17,794 nucleotides of DNA from Curvibacter sp. (GTDB lineage Bacteria > Pseudomonadota > Gammaproteobacteria > Burkholderiales > Burkholderiaceae_C), in assembly GCA_003500955.1 (NCBI GenBank), contig DNQP01000187.1, positions 1 to 17,794 of the forward strand, given 5' to 3'. The stretch's first letter is position 1. Each line of letters begins with the position of its first letter. The notes below the pieces were generated by a model. The model did no database searches, was not told the DNA's origin, and saw only the letters and a list, made by a program, of their open reading frames with translations. This document shows positions 1 to 7,446 of this stretch, in pieces. A program made the position numbers and the translations under genes.

Positions 1-211
1 TGTTGCGGTTCATCATCATGAAGGGCGCCGAGACGCCGTTGACTGCCGGATCGCGGTAGCCGCGCGCGTCATCGCCACCGGGCATCTTTTCCACCTTGAT
101 CACGTCCGCGCCCATGTCGGCCAGCAGCTGGCCGCAGGTCGGGCCCGACATGATCTGCGTGAGTTCGAGCACGCGCATGCCGGCCAGCGGCCCTGTCTTC
201 TTCTCGCTCAT
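1..211 (-). CDS. CaiB/BaiF family CoA-transferase, N-terminal fragment
   Basis: The first 70 codons of a gene that leaves the window at its left edge. The translation begins MSEKKTGPLAGMRVLEL and continues through a segment reading SGPTCGQLLADMGADVIKVE, then GGDDARGY. That is the characteristic start of CaiB/BaiF (type III) CoA-transferases, which move CoA between acyl-CoA thioesters and free carboxylic acids in the cytoplasm. The catalytic aspartate lies further into the protein and is outside the window, so activity cannot be judged. The ATG overlaps the TGA of the upstream crotonase gene by one base (TGATG), so the two are almost certainly co-transcribed and translationally coupled. The substrate is unknown. 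The family call is strong because the N-terminal signature is highly conserved. Confidence 0.9.
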   Translation of the reverse strand, partial: MSEKKTGPLAGMRVLELTQIMSGPTCGQLLADMGADVIKVEKMPGGDDARGYRDPAVNGVSAPFMMMNRN

Positions 212-1002
212 CACTGTCCTTTCCACACGGGGGTACGTTTGTCGACAAAGGCCTGCACGCCCTCGCGGAAGTCGGCGCTGCCATAGGCGGTGCGGATCAG
301 GTCCGCGTCTTCCGGTAGCTGATGCATGGCGAGGCGGCGTAGCCCCTCCTTGCTGACACGCTGCGTCACAGGCGCCAGCGCAGCGAGCTTGCCCGTGAGC
401 GCCTGCGCCGCGGCGTCGAGCGCTGCGGGTTCGGCAATGGTCTGCAGGCAACCGCAGGCCAGGGCTTCGTCGGCGCCGATCATCTCGGCCAGCAACAGCA
501 TGCGGCGCACACGCTGGGCACCCCAGACCGATTGAAGGCGCGCGAGATTGGCCATGGACAGACAGTTGCCCAGGGTCCGGGCGATCGGTACGCCGAACTT
601 CGCCGTCGGCGTGGCGATGCGGAAGTCGCAGCCGGTGGCGATGGCCAGTCCGCCGCCCACACACCAGCCCTCGACCACGGCCAGCGTGGGTATGGGCAGG
701 CCGGTCAGCAGCTCCATGCAGGCATCGATCTGCTGTTCGTAGGCCACACCGTCCTCGCCGCCGTCGGCAGCGCTGCCGAAGCTCTGGAACTGCGCAATGT
801 CGGTGCCGGCCACGAAGGCCTCGCCCCCGGCGCCGCGGAAGGTCACGACGCGGACCGAGGCATCGGTCTGCAGCTGGCGGCAGATCGCCATCAGCTGCTC
901 ATACATGGTCCAGGTCATCGCATTGCGCGCCTGGGGACGGTCAAAGATCACCGAGGCCACACCGGCCTCGATGCGCAAGTGGACGTGGCCGCTGTCACTC
1001 AT
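211..1002 (-). CDS. Crotonase (enoyl-CoA hydratase/isomerase) superfamily protein lacking both hydratase glutamates
   Basis: A 263-residue protein of normal crotonase length. The oxyanion-hole loop is visible as EAFVAGTDIAQF (about residues 61-72), and the second conserved block as EGWCVGGGLAIATGCDFRIA (111-130). Against rat enoyl-CoA hydratase, the positions of the two catalytic glutamates (E144 and E164) align to Ala120 and Ile140, exactly 20 residues apart as expected. A classical water-adding hydratase mechanism is therefore unlikely. The family also contains isomerases, thioesterases, decarboxylases and lyases, and one of these fits better. The ATG at 1002 is chosen because the upstream in-frame extension has no family similarity. 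No Shine-Dalgarno is present; a 25-nt pure pyrimidine tract abuts the AUG. It lies between a Bug-type binding protein and a CaiB/BaiF transferase, so a role in CoA-thioester catabolism of an imported acid is inferred. Confidence 0.88.
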   Translation of the reverse strand: MSDSGHVHLRIEAGVASVIFDRPQARNAMTWTMYEQLMAICRQLQTDASVRVVTFRGAGGEAFVAGTDIAQFQSFGSAADGGEDGVAYEQQIDACMELLTGLPIPTLAVVEGWCVGGGLAIATGCDFRIATPTAKFGVPIARTLGNCLSMANLARLQSVWGAQRVRRMLLLAEMIGADEALACGCLQTIAEPAALDAAAQALTGKLAALAPVTQRVSKEGLRRLAMHQLPEDADLIRTAYGSADFREGVQAFVDKRTPVWKGQ

Positions 1003-1027
1003 AGGGGAGAAAAAAGAGAAAGGGAAA
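1003..1027 (-). other. 25-nt polypyrimidine leader directly before the crotonase AUG
   Basis: On the coding (minus) strand the 25 bases touching the start codon are all C or T; on the plus strand they are all A or G. This replaces a Shine-Dalgarno. Pyrimidine-rich leaders can bind ribosomal protein S1, which is established for other mRNAs; its use here is inference. Confidence 0.6.
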
Positions 1028-1073
1028 CCGAATGGAAGGAGGGGACGGCCGTGCAGCCCATTGGGCCAGCCCA

Positions 1074-1129
1074 CCGAGCGCCCGTGCACCGGCGCTCGGG
1101 GGCGGCTTGCCGCACACTGTGCGGCAAGC
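1074..1129 (-). terminator. Two tandem hairpins between the Bug gene and the crotonase gene
   Basis: Just downstream of the Bug stop codon is an 11-bp perfect stem with a 3-nt loop (arms 1105-1115 and 1119-1129, GCTTGCCGCAC and its complement). Next is a 9-bp perfect stem with an 8-nt loop (arms 1074-1082 and 1091-1099, CCGAGCGCC and its complement). Neither is followed by a U-run on the minus strand, so they are not classical intrinsic terminators. They may stabilise the 3' end, cause partial termination, or set the Bug/crotonase transcript ratio. Confidence 0.45.
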
Positions 1130-1138
1130 ACCGGGGGA

Positions 1139-2116
1139 TCAACTGTCCACCGTGACCTTGGCGTCCTTGATCACCTTGGCCCACTTCTGCTGCTCGACGC
1201 GGATGAAGTCGGCGAATTGCTGGGCCGTGCCACCGCCGTCCTCGGCGCCGTACTGGTCCAGCTTCTCCTTCACGTCGGGCATGGCGAGCACCTTGTTGAT
1301 GTCCTCGTTCATGCGCTGGGCCATGGCCGCCGGCATCCTGCCCGGACCCACGAGGCCGTACCAGGTGGTGGCCTCGAAGCCGGGGAAACCGGATTCGGCC
1401 ATGGTCGGCACGCTTGGGTGGCCCGAGGCGCGCTTGGCACGGGTCTGTGCGATGGCGCGCACCTTGCCGCTCTTGACGTGCGGGGTGGCGGCCGTCATGG
1501 TGTCGAAGGAGTACTGGATCTGGCCACCGATCAGGTCCACCAGCATGGGGCCCGAGCCCTTGTAGGGGATGTGGAGCGCGTCCACGCCGGCCGCCAGCTT
1601 GAAGGACTCCATGGCGAGGTGCTGGGCCGAGCCCTGGCCAGCCGAGCCGAAGCTCACCTTGCCCGGCTGCGCCTTGCAGTGCGCCACCACATCGGCCACG
1701 GTGCGGGCCGGCAGGTCGTTGTTCGCGATCAGCAGATTGGGCGTCACGCCCACCAGGGTCAGGGGGGTGAAGTCGCGCTCCACCACATAGCCCAGCTTGG
1801 GCATCAGGCCAGGGGCCAGCGCATGGCTGTTGATGTGGGCCATGAGCAGGGTGTTGCCGTCCGGTGCGGCCTTGGACACGAGGTCCGCGGCAATCACGCC
1901 CGAGGCACCGGCCTTGTTCTCCACCACCACGCTCAGGTTCCACATCGCCTGCAGCTTCTGACCCACGATGCGCGCAAGCGCATCGGTACCGCCGCCCGGC
2001 GCAAAGCCGACGACGATGCGCACCGGCCCGTTGGGCAGGGTCTGCGCCTTGATCATGGGGGCCGCCAGGGCGGCCGCGCTGGCCGCCGTGGCGGCGACAA
2101 AGGTTCTACGTTGCAT
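1139..2116 (-). CDS. Bug/TctC-type tripartite tricarboxylate transporter substrate-binding protein
   Basis: A 325-residue periplasmic solute-binding protein of the Bug family, which is greatly expanded in Burkholderiales. The N-terminus MQRRTFVAATAASAAALAAP is a signal peptide with a twin-arginine-like RRTF start, and cleavage is likely near AQ at residues 24-25. The mature protein opens with the family hallmark PVRIVVGFAPGGGTDALAR (about 31-49). Later blocks VENKAGASG, GSAGQGSAQHLAMESFK and HIPYKGSGPML are also typical. These proteins bind small organic acids, usually carboxylates, and either feed a TctAB-type membrane transporter or act as extracytoplasmic sensors; no tctA or tctB gene is in the window. 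A GAGGAG ribosome site about six bases upstream supports the ATG at 2116 over the longer open frame. The ligand cannot be predicted, but neighbouring CoA-transferase and crotonase genes suggest an acid degraded as a CoA thioester. Confidence 0.93.
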   Translation of the reverse strand: MQRRTFVAATAASAAALAAPMIKAQTLPNGPVRIVVGFAPGGGTDALARIVGQKLQAMWNLSVVVENKAGASGVIAADLVSKAAPDGNTLLMAHINSHALAPGLMPKLGYVVERDFTPLTLVGVTPNLLIANNDLPARTVADVVAHCKAQPGKVSFGSAGQGSAQHLAMESFKLAAGVDALHIPYKGSGPMLVDLIGGQIQYSFDTMTAATPHVKSGKVRAIAQTRAKRASGHPSVPTMAESGFPGFEATTWYGLVGPGRMPAAMAQRMNEDINKVLAMPDVKEKLDQYGAEDGGGTAQQFADFIRVEQQKWAKVIKDAKVTVDS

Positions 2117-2193
2117 GATGTCTCCTCGGGTCGTTGTAAAAAATCTGTGCCTCGTACCGCGGTGCTGTGGACGGCGGTGTGGCCACCTTAGCA

Positions 2194-2220
2194 GTCCGGA
2201 CCGCTCCCGCGGGTCCGGAC
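2194..2220 (-). terminator. Strong hairpin just after the aminotransferase stop codon
   Basis: A 9-bp perfect stem (2194-2202 GTCCGGACC with 2212-2220), extendable by two more pairs around a bulge, begins about seven bases after the aminotransferase stop codon. It has no U-tract. It probably ends or attenuates the aminotransferase transcript and separates it from the Bug gene, which starts 110 bases beyond the aminotransferase. Confidence 0.5.
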
Positions 2221-2226
2221 TTCCCC

Positions 2227-3462
2227 TCAGGCCGCCTTGCGCTGCGGCACGGCCGCCGGGTGGCCGGCGTAGTAGTCCATGATGGCCTGCACGCCCGAGC
2301 CGGCCAGCTTGACGCCCGCCAGCTTCAGACCCATCTCGCAGGCCGCCACGGTGCCGATCAGCGTCAGGTCGTTGCTGTCGCCCAGGTGGCCGATGCGGAA
2401 CATGCGGCCCTTGACCTTGCCCAGCCCCGTGCCCAGCGAGCAGTCGAAACGTTCGTAGATGATCTTGCGCACCGCGTCGGCGTCCACGCCCTCGGGCGTC
2501 ATCACGCCGGTGAGGATGGGCGAGTAGACACCGGCGTCGGCGCACTGGATGGGCAGGCCCCAGGCGTTGACCGCGGCGCGCACGCCCGCGGCCCAGCGCT
2601 GGTGGCGTGCCAGCACGGCGTCCATGCCTTCACCCAGCAGCATGTCGGCGGCCTCGCTCAGGCCGTACATGAGGTTGGTGTTGGGCGTGTAAGGCCAGTA
2701 GCCCGTCTTGTTCATCTCGATGATCTCGTCCCAGGCCCAGAAGCTGCGCGGCAGCTTGGCCGTCTTGCTGGCCTCGATGGCCTTGGGCGAAAGCGCGTTG
2801 AAGCTCATGCCCGGCGGCAGCATCAGCCCTTTCTGCGAGCCGCTGATGGAGACGTCCACACCCCACTCATCGTGGCGGTAGTCCGCGCTGGCCAGGCCCG
2901 AGATGGTGTCCACCAGCAGCAGGGCCGGGTGCTTGGCCGCGTCGATGGCCTTGCGCACGGCGGCGATGTTGCTGGTCACGCCGGTCGAGGTCTCGTTGTG
3001 CACCACGCAGACGGCCTTGATGGCATGGCCCGTGTCGGCCTTGAGGCGCTGCTCGATCAGGTCGGCCTGCACACCGCGGCGCCAGCTCGCGGGCACGCCG
3101 TTGTCGGTGCCGGCCAGGGCCAGCACCTCGGCCTTCAGGCCCAGGCGCGTGGCCAGGCGGTGCCAGAGGAAGGCGAAGTGCCCGGTCTCGTACATCAGCA
3201 CGTGGTCGCCGGGGCTCAGGGTGTTGGAGAGCGCCGCTTCCCAGGCACCGGTGCCCGAGGCCGGGTAGATCATGACCGGGTGCTTGGTCTTGAAGATCTT
3301 CTGGATATCGGCCAGCACCTTGAGGCCGAGCACGCCGAACTCGGGGCCGCGGTGGTCGATGGTGGGCAGGCTCATGGCGCGCAGCACGCGCTCGGGCACG
3401 GGCGAGGGGCCCGGAATCTGCAGGAAATGGCGGCCGGTGGGGTGGAAGTTGGTAGTCAGCAT
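2227..3462 (-). CDS. Serine/alanine-glyoxylate aminotransferase family protein (class V, PLP-dependent)
   Basis: A 411-residue fold-type I aminotransferase closely resembling methylotroph serine-glyoxylate aminotransferases. The N-terminal signature QIPGPSPVPERVLRAM then TIDHRGPEF is present. PASGTGAWEAALSNTL (67-82) forms the phosphate-binding turn, HNETSTGVTSNI lies at 155-166, Asp185 should contact the PLP nitrogen, and SISGSQKGLMLPPG places the PLP lysine at Lys211. FRIGHLGD (355-362) holds the arginine expected to bind the substrate carboxylate. The family transfers an amino group from serine or alanine to glyoxylate, giving glycine. It is divergent from a GntR regulator and a 2-hydroxyacid dehydrogenase, which could supply glyoxylate. 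No clear Shine-Dalgarno precedes the ATG at 3462. The leftward promoter (TTGACA at 3513-3518) overlaps an operator-like site, so control by the adjacent regulator is likely. Serine, alanine and other donors cannot be told apart from sequence alone. Confidence 0.9.
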   Translation of the reverse strand: MLTTNFHPTGRHFLQIPGPSPVPERVLRAMSLPTIDHRGPEFGVLGLKVLADIQKIFKTKHPVMIYPASGTGAWEAALSNTLSPGDHVLMYETGHFAFLWHRLATRLGLKAEVLALAGTDNGVPASWRRGVQADLIEQRLKADTGHAIKAVCVVHNETSTGVTSNIAAVRKAIDAAKHPALLLVDTISGLASADYRHDEWGVDVSISGSQKGLMLPPGMSFNALSPKAIEASKTAKLPRSFWAWDEIIEMNKTGYWPYTPNTNLMYGLSEAADMLLGEGMDAVLARHQRWAAGVRAAVNAWGLPIQCADAGVYSPILTGVMTPEGVDADAVRKIIYERFDCSLGTGLGKVKGRMFRIGHLGDSNDLTLIGTVAACEMGLKLAGVKLAGSGVQAIMDYYAGHPAAVPQRKAA

Positions 3463-3489
3463 GGTTCAACAACAGAGAAAGGTGAGTGG

Positions 3490-3518
3490 ATTTTTTGCAT
3501 ACAAAAGTTGTTTGTCAA
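3490..3518 (-). promoter_or_regulatory. Leftward sigma-70-like promoter for the aminotransferase
   Basis: On the minus strand a perfect TTGACA (3518 down to 3513) is followed after 17 bases by AAAAAT (3495 down to 3490, four of six to TATAAT). The candidate GntR operator at 3493-3506 overlaps the spacer and the -10, as expected for repression. Confidence 0.5.
3493..3506. promoter_or_regulatory. Candidate GntR operator, site 1
   Basis: TTTTGCATACAAAA is a near-perfect dyad (one mismatched pair) of the A/T-flanked GTATAC type typical of FCD-family GntR operators. It lies just upstream of the rightward -35 and over the leftward -10. It pairs with a related site at 3555-3568, centre to centre 62 bp, close to six helical turns. 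Confidence 0.6.
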
Positions 3519-3536
3519 GCAGAAAGACCCTAAAAT
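3508..3536 (+). promoter_or_regulatory. Rightward sigma-70-like promoter for the GntR gene and the dehydrogenase
   Basis: TTGTTT (3508-3513), a 17-base spacer, then TAAAAT (3531-3536). Transcription would start near 3543, about 36 bases before the GntR ATG. Operator-like site 2 falls just downstream of the start and site 1 just upstream of the -35. Confidence 0.55.
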
Positions 3537-3554
3537 CGCCAGAAATCAATCATT

Positions 3555-3568
3555 TTTTGAATACAAAC
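3555..3568. promoter_or_regulatory. Candidate GntR operator, site 2
   Basis: TTTTGAATACAAAC matches site 1 at 12 of 14 positions, and both are preceded by extra Ts. It lies between the predicted transcription start and the GntR start codon, where a bound repressor would block its own transcription. Confidence 0.55.
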
Positions 3569-3578
3569 GGAAAAGAAC

Positions 3579-4271
3579 ATGGCCGAGATCCTGAGCCTGC
3601 CTGGGGCTGTCCTGCACGGGCAGGTGGCGCAACGCCTGCGCCAGATGCTGGTGGAGGGGCTGATCGCCCCCGGCGCCAAACTCAACGAGCGCGAGTTGTG
3701 CGAGCAGCTCAAGATCTCGCGCACGCCGCTGCGCGAGGCCATCAAGACCCTGGCTGCCGAGGGCCTGGTGGAGCTGCTGCCCAACCGCGGCGCTTTTGCG
3801 GTGGCCTTGAGCGAAACCGACATCCTCAACACCTTCGAGGTCATGGCCGGGCTCGAGGGCCTGTCGGGTGAGCTGGCGGCGCAACGTGTCACGCCCGAGG
3901 AACTGGCCGAGATCGAGGCCATGCACTACGAGATGAAGGCCGCCTACGCGCGGCGCGATCTCTCGGCCTACTACCGGCTCAACGCCGCCATCCACCGCGC
4001 CTTCAACGCCGCAGCGCGCAACCCCGTGCTCACCGCCACTTACAACCAGGTCAACGCGCGCCTGCAGGCCCTGCGCTTCCGTTCCAATCAGGACGGCGAG
4101 AAATGGGCCCGTGCCATGCAGGAACACGACCGCATGATCGAGGCGCTGCAAAAGCGTGACGGCGCCGCCCTGCGTGCCGAACTGGTGGCCCATCTGGGCC
4201 ACAAGCGCGACGTGGTGGTTGAACAGATGCATACCGCCCACGCCGCAGCGCAGGCGCAAGAGAAACACTGA
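3579..4271 (+). CDS. GntR-family transcriptional regulator with FCD effector domain
   Basis: A 230-residue regulator of the FadR/FCD branch. Residues 12-75 form the winged helix-turn-helix, including LNERELCEQLKISRTPLREA and the wing ending PNRGAFAVAL. Residues about 82-215 are the all-helical FCD ligand domain. Its usual metal-site residues are visible as Asn135 and His139 (LNAAIHRAF), His183 (EHDRMIEAL) and His205 (AHLGH), so it probably binds a metal-chelated carboxylate. Family members commonly repress hydroxyacid and organic-acid genes and are released by the substrate. Here the gene sits between the aminotransferase (divergent) and the large dehydrogenase, whose ATG follows this stop codon after one base. 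Two similar operator-like sequences in the divergent promoter suggest that it controls both transcripts and itself. The effector is inferred to be a 2-hydroxyacid or 2-oxoacid, possibly glycolate or glyoxylate. Confidence 0.93.
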   Translation: MAEILSLPGAVLHGQVAQRLRQMLVEGLIAPGAKLNERELCEQLKISRTPLREAIKTLAAEGLVELLPNRGAFAVALSETDILNTFEVMAGLEGLSGELAAQRVTPEELAEIEAMHYEMKAAYARRDLSAYYRLNAAIHRAFNAAARNPVLTATYNQVNARLQALRFRSNQDGEKWARAMQEHDRMIEALQKRDGAALRAELVAHLGHKRDVVVEQMHTAHAAAQAQEKH

Positions 4272-4272
4272 C

Positions 4273-7200
4273 ATGAACGCTCCCCTGCCTCTGAACCTCT
4301 CTGCCTCCTCGCCCGAGGCGACCTACGACGCCGTCTCCCGCATCAGCAACGAGGTCGCCGGCCGCCTGGCCGCCCGCCTGCGTAGCGAAACCAAGGGCGA
4401 GGTGCTGTTCGGCGCCGCCGACCGCGGCCGCTACGCCACCGACGCGTCCATCTACCAGGTCATGCCCGTGGGTGTGTTCCTGCCGCGCGACGCCGCCGAC
4501 GTGCGCCTGGCCATCGACATCTGCCGCAGCTTGAGCGTGCCCATCGTGCCGCGCGGTGGCGGCACCAGCCAGTGCGGCCAGACCGTGGGCGCGGGCCTGG
4601 TCATCGACCACACGAAATACATGCGCAACATCCTCGACGTCAACGTCGAGCAGCGCACCGCCAAGGTCGAGCCCGGTCTGGTGCTGGACCACCTGAACGC
4701 CGCGCTCAAGAAGCACGGCCTCTGGTACCCGGTGGACGTGTCCACCAGCGCGCAGGCCACGCTGGGCGGCATGGCCGGCAACAACTCCTGCGGCAGCCGG
4801 TCGATTGCCTACGGCAATATGGTGCACAACGTGTTGGGCGCCCAGGCCTGGCTGCCCGATGGCGAGCTACTGAATTTCGGCCGCTACGACCAAGCCGTGG
4901 GCCGCGTGAAACAGATCGGGGACTTCGTGCGCGGCCTGGCCGGCCTGCACCGTGACGAGATCGAGGCGCGTTGGCCCAAGGTGCTGCGCCGCGTGGCCGG
5001 CTACAACCTGGACATCTTCCACAACCAGAACGAGAAGCCGTACACGGGCGACGGCTCGGTCAACCTGGCCCACCTGCTGATCGGCAGCGAGGGCACGCTG
5101 GCGCTCACGCGTTCCCTGTGCCTGCAGCTCAGTGAGCTGCCGCGCGCCAAGGTGCTGGGCGTGGTGAACTTCCCCACGTTCTATAAAGCCATGGACAGCG
5201 CCCAGCACATCGTCAAGCTGGGTCACAACATGCAGGGTGGGGCGCTCACGGCCGTGGAGCTGGTCGATCGCACCATGATCGAGCTTTCGCTGCAGAACCC
5301 GGCTTTCGCGCCCACCATCCGCACGGCGCTGGCCCCGGCCATCAAGGGCGGCCAGCCCGAGGCCATCCTGCTGGTGGAGTTCTCGGGCCAGAGCAAGGCC
5401 GAGATCGCGCCGAAGATCAAAGAGCTGGTGGAGCTGATGGGCGACCTGGGATTACCGGGCAGCGTGGTGGAGATGATCGACGACGCCCCGCAGAAAAACC
5501 TGTGGGAAGTGCGCAAGGCCGGCCTCAACATCATGATGAGCCTGCGCGGCGACGGCAAGCCCGTGAGCTTTATCGAAGACTGCGCCGTGCCGCTGGAGCA
5601 CCTGGCCGAGTACACCGACGCCCTCACGCAGGTCTTTGCCAAATACAGCAGCCGCGGCACCTGGTACGCTCATGCGTCCGTGGGCACGCTGCATGTGCGC
5701 CCCATCCTGGACATGCGCAAGGACGGCGCGTCCAAGATGCGCGCCATTGCCGAAGAAGCCAGCGAACTGGTGCGCAAGTACAAGGGCGCCTACAGCGGCG
5801 AGCACGGCGACGGCCTGTGCCGTGGCGAGTGGATCGAATGGCAGTTCGGCCCGCGCATCACCGAAGCCTTTGCCCAGATCAAGCAGCAGTTCGACCCGCA
5901 GGGTCTGCTGTGCCCGCAGCGCATGATCAGGCCGCCGCGCATGGACGACACCACGCTCATGCGCTATCCGCCCGGCCACAAGCAGCGCGTGGTGCCCATC
6001 CAGCCCGTGCTGGACTGGAGCGCCTGGAACGTGCACAACAACCCGGTGACCGAAGAAACCACCGCCCCCGGCACCGGTGACGACCCGGCCCAGGGCCTGG
6101 CCATGCATGTGGAGATGTGCAACAACAACGGCCACTGCCGCAAGTTCGACGCCGGCACCATGTGCCCGAGCTACCGCGTCACCCGCGACGAACAGCACCT
6201 CACGCGCGGCCGTGCCAACACCCTGCGCCTCGCGCTCAGCGGCCAGATCGACGGGCTGCGCGGCGAGGACGCGCTGGCCAGCGAGGAAGTGCGCGAGGCC
6301 ATGGATTTGTGCGTCTCCTGCAAGGGCTGCAAGCGTGACTGCCCCACGGGCGTGGACATGGCCAAGCTCAAGGTCGAGTTCCTGCAGCACTACAAGGCCA
6401 AGCATGGCCACACGCTCAAGGACAAGCTCGTGGGCCAGCTGCCCGACTATGCGCGCCACGCCGCGAAGATCGCCCCCGTGCTCAACCTGCGCGACAAGAT
6501 CCCGCTGATGGCCCAGCTGAGCGAAAAGCTCTTTGGCTTTTCCGCGAAGCGCAGCCTGCCTCAGTGGAAGAGCCAGCACTTCTTCAACACACCCGTGCAG
6601 AGCGTCAGCCGCGAGGAGGTGCTGACCGCTGCCAAGCCGGTGGTGCTCTTCGTCGACACCTTCAACGGTTACTTCGAATCCGAGAATGCCCACGCCGCCC
6701 TGCAGGTGCTGCAGGCCGCGGGCTACGCCGTGCACATCGCCAGCAAGACCACGGACGACGGCAAGCACCTCTGCTGCGGCCGCACCTTCCTCTCCGCCGG
6801 CATGGTGGACCAGGCCAAGGTGAAAGCGCGCGAGGTGGTGGAGAGCCTCTTGCCCTTTGCCGAAAAAGGCATCGCCATCGTCGGCCTGGAGCCGAGTTGC
6901 TTGCTCACCCTGCGTGACGAATTGCTGGTGATGGGCCTGGGCGAGGGTGCACAGGCTATCGCCAAGAGCGCGCTGCTGTTCGAGGAGTTCCTGGCCCGCG
7001 AGGCTAAGGCTGGCCAGCTGGAAATCTTCCGCGCCAAGCTCAAGCCCGTGAGTCAGCCCGTGCTGCTGCACGGCCACTGTCACCAGAAGGCCTTCGCCGC
7101 CGTCACGCCCGTGATGGAAGTGCTCTCACTGATCCCCGGCGCCAAGCCGGAGCTCATCGAGTCCAGCTGCTGCGGCATGGCCGGCAGCTTTGGCTACGAG

Positions 7201-7380
7201 GCCGAGCACTTTGATGTGTCCATGCAGATGGCGGAAGCCGCGCTGTTGCCGGCCGTGCGCGCCAAGGCCGATGCTATTGTGGTAGCGGACGGCACCAGTT
7301 GCCGGCACCAGATCCACGATGGCACGCAGCGCGAGGCGGTGCATGTGGCGAGGCTGCTGGCCGCACAGCTGGGCGGATGA
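4273..7380 (+). CDS. Fused FAD-binding and Fe-S/CCG-domain 2-hydroxyacid dehydrogenase (YdiJ / GlcD-GlcF-like)
   Basis: A 1035-residue protein, the usual size for this fusion family. The N-terminal half is a PCMH-type FAD domain: PRGGGTSQCGQTVG begins near 93 and GGMAGNNSCGSRSIAYGN follows near 170. The FAD-oxidase C-terminal lobe follows, with HASVGTLHVRP near 466 and SGEHGDGLCRGEW near 508. A ferredoxin-like segment carries C616 N-N-N-G-H C622 with C631-P, and C680-x2-C683-x2-C686-x3-C690-P, consistent with 4Fe-4S clusters. Two CCG domains follow (LCCGR near 834, SCCGMAGSFGYE near 965). The architecture is GlcD plus GlcF in one chain; characterised relatives oxidise D-2-hydroxyglutarate, D-lactate or glycolate and pass electrons toward the respiratory chain. 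The start at 4273 is fixed by one-base spacing from the GntR stop. The divergent aminotransferase favours a glyoxylate-producing substrate, but D-2-hydroxyglutarate or D-lactate remain possible. Confidence 0.93.
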   Translation: MNAPLPLNLSASSPEATYDAVSRISNEVAGRLAARLRSETKGEVLFGAADRGRYATDASIYQVMPVGVFLPRDAADVRLAIDICRSLSVPIVPRGGGTSQCGQTVGAGLVIDHTKYMRNILDVNVEQRTAKVEPGLVLDHLNAALKKHGLWYPVDVSTSAQATLGGMAGNNSCGSRSIAYGNMVHNVLGAQAWLPDGELLNFGRYDQAVGRVKQIGDFVRGLAGLHRDEIEARWPKVLRRVAGYNLDIFHNQNEKPYTGDGSVNLAHLLIGSEGTLALTRSLCLQLSELPRAKVLGVVNFPTFYKAMDSAQHIVKLGHNMQGGALTAVELVDRTMIELSLQNPAFAPTIRTALAPAIKGGQPEAILLVEFSGQSKAEIAPKIKELVELMGDLGLPGSVVEMIDDAPQKNLWEVRKAGLNIMMSLRGDGKPVSFIEDCAVPLEHLAEYTDALTQVFAKYSSRGTWYAHASVGTLHVRPILDMRKDGASKMRAIAEEASELVRKYKGAYSGEHGDGLCRGEWIEWQFGPRITEAFAQIKQQFDPQGLLCPQRMIRPPRMDDTTLMRYPPGHKQRVVPIQPVLDWSAWNVHNNPVTEETTAPGTGDDPAQGLAMHVEMCNNNGHCRKFDAGTMCPSYRVTRDEQHLTRGRANTLRLALSGQIDGLRGEDALASEEVREAMDLCVSCKGCKRDCPTGVDMAKLKVEFLQHYKAKHGHTLKDKLVGQLPDYARHAAKIAPVLNLRDKIPLMAQLSEKLFGFSAKRSLPQWKSQHFFNTPVQSVSREEVLTAAKPVVLFVDTFNGYFESENAHAALQVLQAAGYAVHIASKTTDDGKHLCCGRTFLSAGMVDQAKVKAREVVESLLPFAEKGIAIVGLEPSCLLTLRDELLVMGLGEGAQAIAKSALLFEEFLAREAKAGQLEIFRAKLKPVSQPVLLHGHCHQKAFAAVTPVMEVLSLIPGAKPELIESSCCGMAGSFGYEAEHFDVSMQMAEAALLPAVRAKADAIVVADGTSCRHQIHDGTQREAVHVARLLAAQLGG

Positions 7381-7425
7381 TCTGGTTGCAATAGCGTCGA
7401 CATGACTCACCCAGCTTGAAGCGAT

Positions 7426-7446
7426 AGCGGCCATCTCACGGCCGCT
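7426..7446 (+). terminator. Possible terminator hairpin after the dehydrogenase operon
   Basis: A perfect 7-bp GC-rich stem (AGCGGCC 7426-7432, GGCCGCT 7440-7446, 7-nt loop) lies 46 bases after the dehydrogenase stop codon. No U-run follows, so intrinsic termination is uncertain. The rest of 7381-7559 has no convincing ORF or promoter. Confidence 0.35.

Noticed and set aside
2117..2545. N-terminal extension of the Bug protein to 468 residues
   Set aside because: The extension overlaps the end of the aminotransferase gene and precedes a perfect signal peptide and GAGGAG ribosome site, so the start at 2116 is correct.
797..3594. Two long plus-strand frames (797-2191 and 2167-3594)
   Set aside because: They are His/Gly/Arg-rich shadows of the crotonase, Bug and aminotransferase genes, all of which have clear family signatures on the minus strand.
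5452..7083. A 543-codon minus-strand frame inside the FAD/Fe-S dehydrogenase
   Set aside because: It mirrors the codon pattern of the well-supported plus-strand gene and shows no recognisable motifs.
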